The notes: generated from the sequence alone by a model not told the origin. Shown: positions 8,688 to 18,149, numbered from the stretch's first letter. The stretch: DNA of 64,000 nucleotides from Achromobacter deleyi (GCF_016127315.1 NZ_CP065997.1:2170001-2234000), one strand, 5' to 3'. Translations and numbers: made by a program.

Positions 8688-10553
8688 ATGCCGCACTACC
8701 GTTCCCGCACCTCGACCCACGGCCGCAACATGGCCGGCGCCCGCGCCCTGTGGCGCGCCACCGGCATGAAGGACGGAGACTTCGGCAAGCCGATCATCGC
8801 GGTGGTCAACTCGTTCACGCAGTTCGTGCCGGGCCACGTGCACCTGCGCGACCTGGGCGCGCTGGTCGCCAAGGAAATCGAGGCCGCCGGCGGCGTCGCC
8901 AAGGAATTCAACACGATCGCCGTCGATGACGGCATCGCCATGGGCCACGGCGGCATGCTGTATTCGCTGCCCTCGCGCGAACTGATCGCCGACTCGGTCG
9001 AATACATGGTCAACGCGCACTGCGCCGACGCCATGGTCTGCATCTCGAACTGTGACAAGATCACCCCGGGGATGCTGATGGCCGCGATGCGCCTGAACAT
9101 CCCGGTGGTGTTCGTGTCCGGCGGCCCGATGGAAGCCGGCAAGGTCAAGTCGCCGACCGACGGCAAGGTGATCGCCAAGATCGACCTGATCGACGCCATG
9201 ATCAAGGCCGCCGACCCGAAGGTGTCGGACGCCGAAGTGGCCGAAGTCGAACGCAGCGCGTGTCCGACCTGCGGCTCCTGTTCCGGCATGTTCACCGCCA
9301 ACTCGATGAACTGCCTGACCGAGGCCATCGGCCTGGCGCTGCCGGGCAACGGCACCATCGTCGCCACGCACGCCTGGCGCAAGGGGTTGTTCGAGCAGGC
9401 CGGCCGCCTGGTGGTGGACCTGTGCCGCCGCTACTACGTCGAGGAAGACGAGTCGGTCCTGCCGCGCAACATCGCCACCAAGAGCGCGTTCCAGAACGCC
9501 ATGGCGCTGGACGTGGCCATGGGCGGCTCGACCAACACCGTGCTGCACCTGCTGGCCGCGGCGCAGGAAGCCGGCGTCGACTTCACCATGGCCGACATCG
9601 ACCGCATCTCGCGCAAGGTGCCGTGCCTGTGCAAGGCCGCGCCCGCCACCGACAAGTACCACATCGAAGACGTGCACCGTGCCGGCGGCATCCTGGGCAT
9701 CCTGGGTGAACTGGCGCGCGCCGACCTGCTCGACCTGTCCTGCGGCAACGTGCACAGCGGCACGCTGGGCAACGCCATCGCGCAATGGGACGTGGCCGGC
9801 GGCGCCGGCGAAGCGGCGCAGAAGTTCTACCGCGCGGCCCCTGGCGGCATCCCCACCACCGTGGCCTTCAGCCAGGACGCCACCTTCCTGACGCTGGACA
9901 CCGACCGCCAGACCGGTTGCATCCGCAGCAAGGAAAGCGCCTATTCCAAGGACGGCGGCCTGGCCGTGCTGTACGGCAACCTCGCCGAGAAGGGCTGCAT
10001 CGTCAAGACCGCGGGCGTGGATGAATCGCAGTGGGTCTTCACCGGCCGCGCGCGCGTGTTCGAAAGCCAGGACGACGCCGTCGAGGGCATCCTGGGCGAC
10101 AAGGTCGTGGCGGGCGACGTGGTGGTGATCCGCTACGAAGGCCCCAAGGGCGGCCCCGGCATGCAGGAAATGCTGTATCCCACGTCGTACCTGAAGTCCA
10201 AGGGCCTGGGCAAGACCTGCGCGCTGTTCACCGATGGCCGTTTCTCGGGCGGCTCGTCGGGCCTGGTGATCGGCCACGCGTCGCCTGAGGCGGCCGAGGG
10301 CGGCACCATCGGCCTGGTGGAAGAGGGCGACACCATCGAGATCGACATCCCCAACCGCAAGATGCACCTGGCCGTGTCCGACGAGGAACTGGCCCGCCGC
10401 CGCGCCGCGATGAACGCGCGCGAGGATGGCGGCTGGCTGCCGGTGGGCCGCGAGCGCGTGGTGTCGCAGGCCCTGCAGGCCTACGCGGCGCTGGCCACCT
10501 CGGCCGACCGCGGCGCGGTGCGCGACCTGTCGCAGCTCAAGCAGAAGCGTTGA
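8688..10553 (+). CDS. ilvD: Dihydroxy-acid dehydratase IlvD
   Basis: IlvD dehydrates 2,3-dihydroxy-isovalerate and 2,3-dihydroxy-3-methylvalerate to the 2-oxoacid precursors of valine, leucine and isoleucine. It is cytoplasmic and carries an iron-sulfur cluster. The 621-residue length matches the long E. coli-type enzyme. Cluster ligands are visible as NCDK (Cys122) and [11 protein letters not shown] (Cys195 the expected ligand). The substrate loop near [14 protein letters not shown] (about residues 516-529) is intact. It starts at ATG 8688 and is transcribed alone, closed by a strong terminator at 10578. Confidence 0.97.
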   Translation: MPHYRSRTSTHGRNMAGARALWRATGMKDGDFGKPIIAVVNSFTQFVPGHVHLRDLGALVAKEIEAAGGVAKEFNTIAVDDGIAMGHGGMLYSLPSRELIADSVEYMVNAHCADAMVCISNCDKITPGMLMAAMRLNIPVVFVSGGPMEAGKVKSPTDGKVIAKIDLIDAMIKAADPKVSDAEVAEVERSACPTCGSCSGMFTANSMNCLTEAIGLALPGNGTIVATHAWRKGLFEQAGRLVVDLCRRYYVEEDESVLPRNIATKSAFQNAMALDVAMGGSTNTVLHLLAAAQEAGVDFTMADIDRISRKVPCLCKAAPATDKYHIEDVHRAGGILGILGELARADLLDLSCGNVHSGTLGNAIAQWDVAGGAGEAAQKFYRAAPGGIPTTVAFSQDATFLTLDTDRQTGCIRSKESAYSKDGGLAVLYGNLAEKGCIVKTAGVDESQWVFTGRARVFESQDDAVEGILGDKVVAGDVVVIRYEGPKGGPGMQEMLYPTSYLKSKGLGKTCALFTDGRFSGGSSGLVIGHASPEAAEGGTIGLVEEGDTIEIDIPNRKMHLAVSDEELARRRAAMNAREDGGWLPVGRERVVSQALQAYAALATSADRGAVRDLSQLKQKR

Positions 10554-10577
10554 TCGGCCGCGGGTCGATGCAGTGAA

Positions 10578-10604
10578 AAAAGCGGCGCCGCGTGCGCCGC
10601 TTTT
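10578..10604 (+). terminator. Intrinsic terminator after ilvD
   Basis: A perfect 11-bp stem (AAAAGCGGCGC paired with GCGCCGCTTTT) with a 5-nt loop, the T side continuing as TTTTCTTTT. It lies 25 bp after the ilvD stop. The A-rich left arm means it could also function on the opposite strand. Confidence 0.9.
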
Positions 10605-10709
10605 CTTTTGCGTCCGCGCTGCCGGATAACCCCGCCGTCGGCCAGGGCACCGCGCAATTGCGGCGGCGGCGCGCGATAAAATCCGGATACTTGTGATCCG
10701 GAGTCAAAA

Positions 10710-11591
10710 ATGGCGCTCAATTCCGAGGCCCTGCGGCTGTTCCTGGGCGTGGTCGACGCCGGCTCGATGAGCGCCGCCGCCGAAATGCTGGGCCAGACCG
10801 CGTCCGGCGTCAGCCGCGGCCTGTCGCGCCTGGAGGAAGACCTGGGCGTGACGCTGCTGACCCGCACCACGCGGCGCATGGAACTCACGGCCGAAGGCGC
10901 GCACTTCCTGCACAAGGCGCGCCAGATCGTGCAGTCGCTGGAAGAGGCCGAGGAATGCATGCGCATCGTCAACCAGCAGCCGGCCGGCCGCCTGCGCGTC
11001 GACGCTTCGGTGCCCGTGATGCTGCATTGCGTGGTGCCGCACGTGGCGGACTTTCGCCGCGAGTACCCGGCGATCTCGCTGGAGCTGACCAGCAACGACC
11101 GCATCGTCGACCTGATCGAGCATCGCACCGACGTGGCCTTGCGTATGGGGCCGCTGAACGATTCCACGCTGCATGCGCGGCCCATGCGGCCGCGGCCGCG
11201 CTGGTTGATGGCCAGCCCGGACTACCTGGCGCGGCGCGGCGTGCCCCGCACCGTCGAGGACCTGGCCGGCCACGAACTGCTGGGCTTCACCCAGCCCGAG
11301 AGCCTGAACGTCTGGCCGCTGCGCCACGCGGGCGGCTCCACCTATCTGGCCACGCCCACGCTGGCCACCTCCAGCGGCGAGACCCAGCGGCACCTGGCGC
11401 TGCGCGGCGTGGGCATCGCCTGCCTGTCGGACTTCGTGTCGCGCGACGATCTGATCGAAGGGCGCCTGGTGCGGATCATGGAAGACCTGCACACCGACTA
11501 CCTGCAGCCGATGCACGCGGTGTACTACCGCAACACGCAGCTGTCGCGGCGCATCGCCTGCTTCCTGGATTTCTTCGCCAGCCGGTTGTGA
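10710..11591 (+). CDS. LysR-family transcriptional regulator
   Basis: A 293-residue LysR-type protein. The helix-turn-helix is at residues 5-63 (EALRLFLGVVDAGSMSAAAE, TASGVSRGLSRLEE) and the effector-binding domain follows. A clear GGAG Shine-Dalgarno stands 7 nt before ATG 10710. The form of the domain resembles the CrgA-like/DUF-free LysR group that usually controls adjacent oxidoreductases. No divergent partner exists here because ilvD lies upstream on the same strand, so the target is unclear. It is separated from lpdA by a bidirectional hairpin. Confidence 0.9.
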   Translation: MALNSEALRLFLGVVDAGSMSAAAEMLGQTASGVSRGLSRLEEDLGVTLLTRTTRRMELTAEGAHFLHKARQIVQSLEEAEECMRIVNQQPAGRLRVDASVPVMLHCVVPHVADFRREYPAISLELTSNDRIVDLIEHRTDVALRMGPLNDSTLHARPMRPRPRWLMASPDYLARRGVPRTVEDLAGHELLGFTQPESLNVWPLRHAGGSTYLATPTLATSSGETQRHLALRGVGIACLSDFVSRDDLIEGRLVRIMEDLHTDYLQPMHAVYYRNTQLSRRIACFLDFFASRL

Positions 11592-11596
11592 AGACG

Positions 11597-11635
11597 GGCG
11601 TCTGGCGCGGCCGATAAGGGTCCGCGCCAGACGCC
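11597..11635. terminator. Hairpin between convergent LysR and lpdA genes
   Basis: A perfect 14-bp GC-rich stem (11597-11610 with 11622-11635) and an 11-nt loop between two converging genes. There is no long T-tract on either side, so factor-independent termination would be partial. The position argues for a bidirectional terminator. Confidence 0.65.
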
Positions 11636-11654
11636 TTGCGCGTTGCCGCCTGCC

Positions 11655-13052
11655 TTAGCCGTGCAGCGCCCGGCCAAAGGCCGCCAGCACCGATTCGTGC
11701 AGCGTTTCCGACAGGGTCGGATGCGCGAACACGGTGTGCATCAGGTCTTCCTCGGTGGCCTCTAGCGCCGCCGCCACGCCGTAGCCGGCGATCAGCTCGG
11801 ACGCCTCCGGGTGGATGATGTGCGCGCCCAGCAGCTCGCCGGTCCTGGCGTCGAACACCGTCTTCACCAGCCCCTGGTCCTCGCCCATGGCGATGGCCTT
11901 GCCGTTGCCGGCGAAGGTGAACTTGCCGACGCGGATCTCGCCGCCCGTCGCCTTGGCGTGCTCGCGCGCGCGGGCCTCGGTCATGCCGATGCTGGCGACC
12001 TGCGGGTGCGAATAGGTGCAGGCGGGGATGCGCAGCGGGTCGAGCGCATGCGCCGGCAGGCCGGCGATGGCTTCGACGCACAGCACGGCCTCGTGGCTGG
12101 CCTTGTGCGCCAGCCACGGCGCGCCGGCCACGTCGCCGATGGCGTAGACGCCCGGCTCGGCGGTGCGGCACAGGCCGTCGGTGACGATGTGGGTCTTCTC
12201 CACTTTGACGCGGGTGTGTTCCAGGCCCAGGTCCTCGACGTTGCCGACGATGCCGGCGGCCACGATGACGCGCTCGACTTCCAGTTCGGACTGCTTGCCC
12301 TGTTGCTCCAGCACGGCCTTCACGCCCGTGGCCGTCAGGCTGGACGACTTGACCGCGCACTGCGTCAGCACGCGGATGCCTTGCTTCTCGAAGGCCTTGC
12401 GCGCCAGCGCGGAGATCTCGGCGTCTTCTTGCGGCAGGATATCGGCGGTCATGTCGATCAGCGTCACTTCCGCCCCGACCGCGCGGTAGAAGCTGGCGAA
12501 CTCGGCGCCGATCGCGCCCGCGCCCACCACCAGCAGGGACTTGGGAATCGCCGGCGGCGTCAGCGCCTGGCGGTAGGCCCAGATGCGCTCGCCCACCGGC
12601 AGCGCCGGCAGCTCGCGGGCGCGCGCGCCGGTGGCCAGGATGATGTGGCGGGCCGACAGCGTGGGGCCGTTGTCGAGCGCGACACGGCCGCCGCCGGCCA
12701 GCTTGGCGCTGGCGGCAAAGACCGTGACGCCGTTCTTTTTCATCAGGTGCGCCACGCCCTGGCCCAGGCGGCCGGCGACCTTGCGCGAGCGCGCCACCAT
12801 CGCGGCCAGGTCGGGCCGGGCCGCGCCCGCGCCGGTCACGCCGTAGTGATCGGCCTCGCGGCAGGCGCGCAGCACGGTGGCGCTGTGCAGCAGCGCCTTG
12901 GTCGGGATGCAGCCCCAGTTCAGGCAGATGCCGCCCAGCTCGGCGCGCTCCACCAGCGCGGTGGACAGGCCCAGCTGCGCCGCGCGGATGGCGGCCACGT
13001 AGCCGCCGGGGCCGCCGCCGACCACCACCAGGTCAAACGAAGTCTTGGTCAT
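11655..13052 (-). CDS. lpdA: Dihydrolipoamide dehydrogenase (E3)
   Basis: E3 re-oxidises the dihydrolipoyl groups of a 2-oxoacid dehydrogenase complex, passing electrons through FAD to NAD. The 465-residue flavoprotein has the FAD-binding GGGPGGYVAA at about residue 13, the redox-active disulfide CLNWGC near 45, and the C-terminal catalytic histidine in FAHPTLSE near 445. It is the last gene of the minus-strand operon, directly behind E2. An in-frame GTG at 13064 overlaps the E2 stop (GTGA) and would add four residues; ATG 13052 is preferred. It is probably dedicated to this complex rather than housekeeping, since it is embedded with its E1 and E2. Confidence 0.95.
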   Translation of the reverse strand: MTKTSFDLVVVGGGPGGYVAAIRAAQLGLSTALVERAELGGICLNWGCIPTKALLHSATVLRACREADHYGVTGAGAARPDLAAMVARSRKVAGRLGQGVAHLMKKNGVTVFAASAKLAGGGRVALDNGPTLSARHIILATGARARELPALPVGERIWAYRQALTPPAIPKSLLVVGAGAIGAEFASFYRAVGAEVTLIDMTADILPQEDAEISALARKAFEKQGIRVLTQCAVKSSSLTATGVKAVLEQQGKQSELEVERVIVAAGIVGNVEDLGLEHTRVKVEKTHIVTDGLCRTAEPGVYAIGDVAGAPWLAHKASHEAVLCVEAIAGLPAHALDPLRIPACTYSHPQVASIGMTEARAREHAKATGGEIRVGKFTFAGNGKAIAMGEDQGLVKTVFDARTGELLGAHIIHPEASELIAGYGVAAALEATEEDLMHTVFAHPTLSETLHESVLAAFGRALHG

Positions 13053-13060
13053 GGCGAGGC

Positions 13061-14344
13061 TCACAGCAGGATGCGCACGGGGTTTTCGATCAGCATGCGG
13101 AAGGCGGCCAGCCAGCGCGCGCCGACGGCGCCGTCCACCACGCGGTGGTCGGCCGACAGCGTCACGGTCATGACGGTGGCGGCCTGCAGGTCGCCGTTGT
13201 CGTCCACCACGGGTCGGCGTTCGGCCGCGCCCACCGCCAGGATCGCCGCCTGCGGCGGGTTGATGATGGCGGCGAACTGCTTGATGCCGTACATGCCCAG
13301 GTTGCTGACCGTCAGCGAGCCGCCGGTGAATTCCTCGGGCTTGAGGCGATTGACCTTGGAGCGCCCGGCCAGCTCGACGATCTCGCCGGCGATGGCGGAC
13401 AGCGGCTTGACGTCGGCGTCGCGCACGATGGGCGTGACCAGGCCGCCGTCGGTGGCCACGGCGACGCTGATGTCGGCGCCGGCGTGGAATTCGATGGCGT
13501 CATCGTGCCAGCTGGCGTTGACCTCGGGCACCTCGCGCAGCGCCAGGGCGGCGGCGCGCACGATGAAGTCATTGACCGACAGCTTGACCGCGCCCCCCTG
13601 GTTGGCCTGCGCGCGCAGGGCCAGCAAGGCGTCCATGCGGCAATCCACCGTCAGGTAGAAGTGCGGCACCTGCTGCTTGCTTTCGGTCAGGCGGCGGGCG
13701 ATGGCGCGGCGCATGCCGGAATGCGGCACGCGGCGGCCGGCGGCGCGGCTGGCCTGGGGCGCGGCGGCAACGGGGGCGCGGTCACGCGCGGCTTCGACGT
13801 CGCGGCGCACGATGCGGCCGCGCGGGCCGGTGCCTTGCACTTCGAGCAGGTTGACGTGCCATTGCGCGGCCAGGCGGCGCGCCAGCGGGCTGGCGAAGCG
13901 GCGGGTGCCGGGGGCAATGGCGGCGTCGGGCGAGGCCGGTGCGGCGGCGCCGGCCGTCGCGGACGGAGCGAGAGCGCTTGCGGGGGCCGTTGCCGAGGCA
14001 GCCGATGTTGCGGCAGCCGTTGCTGCGGCGGCCGATGCCCCGGCCGGCGCGGCGCCCGCGCCGTGTTCCGCCAGCGCCTTGTCGATCGCGCTGGCGTCTT
14101 CGCCAGGCGCCAGCAGCACGCCGATCACGGTGTTGATCGGCACCGACGCCGGGCCGGCCTGCACCACGATGCGGCCGAGCACGCCCGCGTGTTCGGTGTT
14201 GATCTCGACGATCGCTTTCTCGGTTTCGATTTCCGCCAGCGCCTCGCCCACGGCGACCGTGTCGCCTTCCTGCTTGAGCCACTGGTGCAGCGTGCCGACG
14301 TCGGCATCGGCCGCGACGGAGGGGAGCTTGATAAGGTGTGCCAC
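13061..14344 (-). CDS. 2-oxoacid dehydrogenase E2, dihydrolipoamide acyltransferase
   Basis: The E2 core carries the acyl group on a lipoyl arm and transfers it to CoA. In the 427 residues, an N-terminal lipoyl domain has its lysine in ETEKAIVEI near residue 43. An Ala/Pro-rich linker (about 100-145) follows. A peripheral-subunit-binding domain lies near 150-185 (FASPLARRLAA, GPRGRIVRRDV). The catalytic domain ends with DHRVVDGAVGARW near 400. There is one lipoyl domain only, as in acetoin and branched-chain type complexes. It lies 12 bp downstream of the VOC gene and 8 bp upstream of E3. An acoC-like role is possible but the substrate is not proven. Confidence 0.93.
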   Translation of the reverse strand: MAHLIKLPSVAADADVGTLHQWLKQEGDTVAVGEALAEIETEKAIVEINTEHAGVLGRIVVQAGPASVPINTVIGVLLAPGEDASAIDKALAEHGAGAAPAGASAAAATAAATSAASATAPASALAPSATAGAAAPASPDAAIAPGTRRFASPLARRLAAQWHVNLLEVQGTGPRGRIVRRDVEAARDRAPVAAAPQASRAAGRRVPHSGMRRAIARRLTESKQQVPHFYLTVDCRMDALLALRAQANQGGAVKLSVNDFIVRAAALALREVPEVNASWHDDAIEFHAGADISVAVATDGGLVTPIVRDADVKPLSAIAGEIVELAGRSKVNRLKPEEFTGGSLTVSNLGMYGIKQFAAIINPPQAAILAVGAAERRPVVDDNGDLQAATVMTVTLSADHRVVDGAVGARWLAAFRMLIENPVRILL

Positions 14345-14356
14345 GTGTAGTTCGTC

Positions 14357-14848
14357 CTATTCTGCGCGCACGGCCAGGTCAGGCCGGTAGGCCGCCGGGT
14401 CGTCGTATTCGACCAGTTCCAGCACATTGCCTTCGGGGTCGCGGAAGAAGGCCAGCCAGGTGCCGGGCCGCACTTCCATCGGCGCCGGGTCGCTGTCGAA
14501 GGCCACGCCGCGCGCCCGCAGGCGCTCGACGGTGCCGGCCAGGTCGTGCACGATGAAGGTCAGGTAGGCGTTGCCCTGGCGGTCCAGGATGGCGGCGCCG
14601 CGCACCGCCGGCTCCGGCGCCACGGCCGGTTGCAACAGCTTGATGCGCTCGCCATACGAGGTCTGCAGGCGCGCCACGTCATAGCCATGCTGCGTCAGGC
14701 CGGTGGCGCGGGCCTTGTCAGCCGGCACGCTGACGCGGTTCACCAGGGCCAGGCCGACCACCTCGGTGTAGAACGCCAGCTGCGCGTCCAGGTCGGCGCA
14801 GCAAATGCCGACTTCCATCGGCACGCTCATGCGCAGGGCGGCGCTCAT
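14357..14848 (-). CDS. VOC-superfamily (glyoxalase-like) protein
   Basis: A 163-residue vicinal-oxygen-chelate fold protein. It has two beta-alpha-beta-beta-beta modules, VGICCADLDAQLAFYTEVVGL at about residues 12-32 and VHDLAGTVERLRARGVAF at about 98-115. Its C-terminal FFRDPEGNVLELVEYD is typical of lactoylglutathione-lyase/bleomycin-resistance relatives. Its start codon overlaps the E1 stop (ATGA), so it is co-translated between E1 and E2. That position suggests a role on the complex's substrate, such as an isomerase or lyase producing the 2-oxoacid, or detoxifying a dicarbonyl by-product. The exact reaction is unknown. Confidence 0.85.
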   Translation of the reverse strand: MSAALRMSVPMEVGICCADLDAQLAFYTEVVGLALVNRVSVPADKARATGLTQHGYDVARLQTSYGERIKLLQPAVAPEPAVRGAAILDRQGNAYLTFIVHDLAGTVERLRARGVAFDSDPAPMEVRPGTWLAFFRDPEGNVLELVEYDDPAAYRPDLAVRAE

Positions 14849-17028
14849 GCGCGCTCTCCCAGGTCGGCCAGCACGTCGTTCAGGCCGGCGGTGACTTCCT
14901 CGGTGTCGGCGAAGGCCGCGCGTTCCAGCACCTTGGAGATGCTGGGCGAGGCCTCGCCGCCGGTGACGCGCTTGACCGGCTGGTCGAGCCAGTCGAAGTA
15001 GCGGCGCTGGATCTCGTCGGCCAGCATGGCGCCGTACGAGGTGCCGCGCGCGCCCTGTTCGACGATCAGCACGTTGTTGGTCTTCTGGATGCTGGCGCCG
15101 ATGGTGTCCCAGTCCAGGCTGGCGCGGTCCAGCGTGCGCAGGTCGATGACTTCGGCGTCGACGCCGGTCTCTTCGGCGGCCTTGAGCGCGCGGCTGACCA
15201 TCGACAGGTAGGTCAGCACCGTGACCTTGGAACCGCCGCGGCGCACGCGCGCCTTGCCAAACGGAATGGCGTAGTCCAGGTCGCCGTCGGGGACCTCGCC
15301 CGACGAGGCGTACAGGTCGACGTGCTCGATCACCAGCACCGGGTCCTTGGAGGCCAGCGCGGTGTTCATCAGGCCGATGTACTCATACGGCGTGGACGGC
15401 GCGACGATGCGCCAGCCCGGGGCCGTGGCGAAGACGCCGGCCGGGTCCATCGAGTGCTGCGAGCCGTAGCCCGTGCCCATCGCGACCTTGGTGCGCAGCA
15501 CGAACGGCACGTCGATGTCGCCGCCGAACATGTGGCGGGCCTTGCCGATCTGGTTGAAGATCTGGTCGGCCGCGACCCACATGAAGTCGGGGTACATGAA
15601 TTCCACCACCGGCTTGTAGCGGCCGTCCATGGCCAGGCCGCCGCCCAGGCCGGCAAAGGCGTTCTCGGAGATCGGCGTGCCCAGCACGCGGTCGGGGTAC
15701 TTGTCCTTCAGGCCGCGGGTGGCGCCGTTGGTGCCGCCCTTCAGGCGGTGTACGTCCTCGCCCAGCACCACCACGCCGGGGTCGGTTTCCATGCGGCGGT
15801 CGAGCACGTCGGCCACCGCGTCCACGAACTTGCGCTCGGCGCGGGCGCCGGCGTAGTCGGCGGCGTCCTGGTAGCGCAGATCGGCCAGTTCCGAGCCGTC
15901 GCTGCGCAGGCCCACGTCGCGGAAGTCGGGGCGCGGCCACAGGTCGGCGCGCACGCGGCGTTTGCCGCCGTCGGCGGCCTCGGTCAGGCGGCCCGACACG
16001 TCCTTCATCACGTCCTTGCAGCGCTGGCGCAGGGCGTCGACTTCGGCCTGGGTGATGAGCTGGCGGCCGATCATCTCGGCGGCGATCTTGTCGAGCGGAT
16101 CGCGGCGGCGCCACTGCGCCTCTTCGTCCTTGCTGCGGTAGCCGAAGGCGCTGCCGGGGAAGGGGCCGTTCTGGTGGAAGAAGCGGTAGACGTCCACCTC
16201 GATGATGGTGGGGCCGTTGCCGGCGCGCATGTGCGCCACGGCTTCCGACATGGCCAGGTGCACGGCCAGCGGATCCATGCCGTCGACCTGCCAGGCCGGG
16301 ATGTTGAAGGCCTGGCCGCGGGCCGACAGGCGCGGCTCGGCGGTTGATTCCTCGACCGTGGTGGACACGGCGTAGCGGTTGTTCTCGATGAAGAAGCACA
16401 GCGGCGTCTTCCACGCGGCGGTCAGGTTCATCGTCTCGAGCACCGAGCCGATGTTGACGGCGCCGTCGCCGAAGTACGTCACCGCCACGCGGTCGGTGCC
16501 GGCGTGGTGATGGGCCCAGGCCGCGCCGGCCGCCAGCGGCACGCCGCCGCCGACGATGGCGTTGGTGCCGAGCGCGCCGGCTTCCAGCCAGCGCAGGTGC
16601 ATGCTGCCGCCACGGCCGCGGCAGTAGCCTTGCGCCAGGCCCATGATCTCGGCCAGGGTCTTGTGCAGCACTTCGTCGATGGCGGGCGTGAGCGGGTTGC
16701 GCGGGTCCAGGCCCAGCGGCGCGACGTGTTGCAGCGCCTTGGCCAGGAACTGGTGGTGGCCGCGGTGCGAGCCGTTGATCTGGTCGCCGGCGCCCAGCGC
16801 CAGCACCGAGCCGACGGCGCCGCCTTCCTGGCCGACCGACGAGTGGGCGGGGCCGTGCACCAGGCCTTCGGCGGCCAAGTCCAGCACCGCTTCCTCGAAG
16901 GCGCGGATCCAGTGCAGCTGCGTCAGCATGGTGGCCAGCAGCGCGGGGTCGGCCTGTTGCCAGTCCGAGGCCTCGACCGTCAGTTGCCGCCAGGGCGCCT
17001 GGGAGCCAAGCGGTTGGTAGGTGGCCAT
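14845..17028 (-). CDS. Fused 2-oxoacid dehydrogenase E1 (alpha+beta subunits in one chain)
   Basis: A 727-residue thiamine-diphosphate enzyme that decarboxylates a 2-oxoacid (or acetoin-like substrate) and acylates the E2 lipoyl group. The first ~330 residues are an E1-alpha: GRGGSMHLR near 137 and the ThDP motif GDGAVNIGSVLETMNL ending in ENN near 215. The last ~330 are an E1-beta: GEDVHRLKGGTNGAT near 425, PISENAFAGLGGGLAM near 450 and VEFMYPDFMW near 475. In most relatives these are separate proteins, and here a ~50-residue linker fuses them. It is the first gene of the E1-VOC-E2-E3 block; the MITE-like element lies just upstream. Acetoin, pyruvate or branched-chain-like substrates all remain possible. 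Confidence 0.93.
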   Translation of the reverse strand: MATYQPLGSQAPWRQLTVEASDWQQADPALLATMLTQLHWIRAFEEAVLDLAAEGLVHGPAHSSVGQEGGAVGSVLALGAGDQINGSHRGHHQFLAKALQHVAPLGLDPRNPLTPAIDEVLHKTLAEIMGLAQGYCRGRGGSMHLRWLEAGALGTNAIVGGGVPLAAGAAWAHHHAGTDRVAVTYFGDGAVNIGSVLETMNLTAAWKTPLCFFIENNRYAVSTTVEESTAEPRLSARGQAFNIPAWQVDGMDPLAVHLAMSEAVAHMRAGNGPTIIEVDVYRFFHQNGPFPGSAFGYRSKDEEAQWRRRDPLDKIAAEMIGRQLITQAEVDALRQRCKDVMKDVSGRLTEAADGGKRRVRADLWPRPDFRDVGLRSDGSELADLRYQDAADYAGARAERKFVDAVADVLDRRMETDPGVVVLGEDVHRLKGGTNGATRGLKDKYPDRVLGTPISENAFAGLGGGLAMDGRYKPVVEFMYPDFMWVAADQIFNQIGKARHMFGGDIDVPFVLRTKVAMGTGYGSQHSMDPAGVFATAPGWRIVAPSTPYEYIGLMNTALASKDPVLVIEHVDLYASSGEVPDGDLDYAIPFGKARVRRGGSKVTVLTYLSMVSRALKAAEETGVDAEVIDLRTLDRASLDWDTIGASIQKTNNVLIVEQGARGTSYGAMLADEIQRRYFDWLDQPVKRVTGGEASPSISKVLERAAFADTEEVTAGLNDVLADLGERA

Positions 17029-17064
17029 GAATGAATCTCCAGAATGTAGGTAAGCGTCGATGCG

Positions 17065-17336
17065 TTAGGGCCTGTTCACACTAAAAGGAGCCTCGCACAG
17101 GCCGGTAATCGGCCGCCAGGCTAGGCGCGGTCTCCGCCGCGTGGCCGTGCCACGCAAGGGGAGCGCAACGACGCCTGGCGGCCGATTACCGGCCTGCCCG
17201 AAGGGTGAGCGCCCAAATGAGCGCCTCTCTGCGTTGCAAATGCTCGCCGTGGTCCCGCCACGACGGCGCTTTGCGCCTTGATAGGCGCTCATTTGGGTGC
17301 TCATGCGAGGCTCCTTTTAGTGTGAACAGGCCCTAA
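17065..17336. mobile_element. MITE-like element, 272 bp with 33-bp perfect terminal inverted repeats
   Basis: Terminal repeats 17065-17097 and 17304-17336 are perfect complements (outer sequence TTAGGGCCTGTTCACAC). Inside are two further nested inverted repeats: a perfect 24-bp pair (17098-17121 with 17173-17196) and a 20-bp pair with one mismatch (17207-17226 with 17283-17302). The ends are followed by TA on both sides, consistent with a TA target duplication. There is no transposase. A 79-codon open frame inside is a by-product of the palindromes. Size and structure fit a non-autonomous element mobilised by a transposase elsewhere; the ends recall IS5/IS427-type elements from memory only. 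It lies between the SDR and E1 genes of one operon. Confidence 0.85.
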
Positions 17337-18121
17337 AGGTAGCTGTAGCGGCTCCAGCCGCCATCGGCCACCAGGGTGTGTCCGGTGATGTAGGCGGCCT
17401 GGCTGGAGGCCAGGAACACCGCCAGGTCGGCCATTTCGGCCGGTTGCGCCAGGCGCCGCAGCGGCGTGCGCTGCTTGAGGCGCTCGGGGTCGAGGCGGCC
17501 GCGCGCGGCCAGGTCGCGCACCAGGTCGGTCTCGACGTAGCCGGGCGCCAGCGCGTTCACGCGCACGCCCGCCGGGCCCCATTCCACCGCCAGGGTCTCG
17601 GTCAGCAGCACCACCGCGCCCTTGGTGGCGCAGTAGGCGGCGCGGTCGGGCGCGGCCACCACGCCATACATGGAGGCCAGGTTGATGATGCAGCCCTCGC
17701 CCTTGGGCACCATGCGGCGGCCCGCGGCCTGGGCGCACAGGAATACGCCGGTCAGGTTGATGTCGACCGCGCGGCGCCATTCCTCGGGCGTGACCTCCAG
17801 CGATGGCTTGTTGGCCGAGATGCCGGCGTTGTTGACCAGCACGTCGATGCCGCCCCAGGCCTGCTCGACCTGGGCGAAGGCGCGTTCGACGGCGTCGGCG
17901 TCGGTGACCGAGGCCTGCGCGGCCAGGGCCTCGCCGCCGGCCGCGCGCAGCCCGGCCACGGCCGCGTCCAGCGCTACCGGATCCATGTCCAGCAGCGCCA
18001 CCCGCGCGCCCTGGCGCACGAACGCCTCGGCCGTGGCGTAGCCGATGCCTTTGGCGCCGCCGGTGATCACCACGTTCTTGCCGCGCAGATCGGCGTGGCG
18101 TACTTCAGGGGTATTGTCCAA
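17333..18121 (-). CDS. SDR-family NAD(P)-dependent oxidoreductase
   Basis: A 262-residue short-chain dehydrogenase/reductase oxidising or reducing a hydroxyl/carbonyl group. Rossmann motif GGAKGIG is near residue 18, NNAG near 92, and the catalytic Tyr and Lys are in YCATKGA near 158-162. The proposed start is TTG at 18121, with GAGG 8 nt upstream. No ATG or GTG fits the family N-terminus, and an in-frame ATG at 18229 lies inside livF. The stop codon TAG is provided by the end of the MITE-like element; without the insertion it would read TAA at the same place. It lies 28 bp downstream of livF, so it is part of the operon. Substrate unknown. Confidence 0.88.
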   Translation of the reverse strand: MDNTPEVRHADLRGKNVVITGGAKGIGYATAEAFVRQGARVALLDMDPVALDAAVAGLRAAGGEALAAQASVTDADAVERAFAQVEQAWGGIDVLVNNAGISANKPSLEVTPEEWRRAVDINLTGVFLCAQAAGRRMVPKGEGCIINLASMYGVVAAPDRAAYCATKGAVVLLTETLAVEWGPAGVRVNALAPGYVETDLVRDLAARGRLDPERLKQRTPLRRLAQPAEMADLAVFLASSQAAYITGHTLVADGGWSRYSYL

Positions 18122-18149
18122 GTGCTTGCCTCTACAGATAGGGCCGCGG

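Noticed and set aside
17065..17304. 79-codon frame inside the MITE-like element
   Set aside because: Starts and ends in the terminal repeats and follows the palindromes; no independent evidence of coding.
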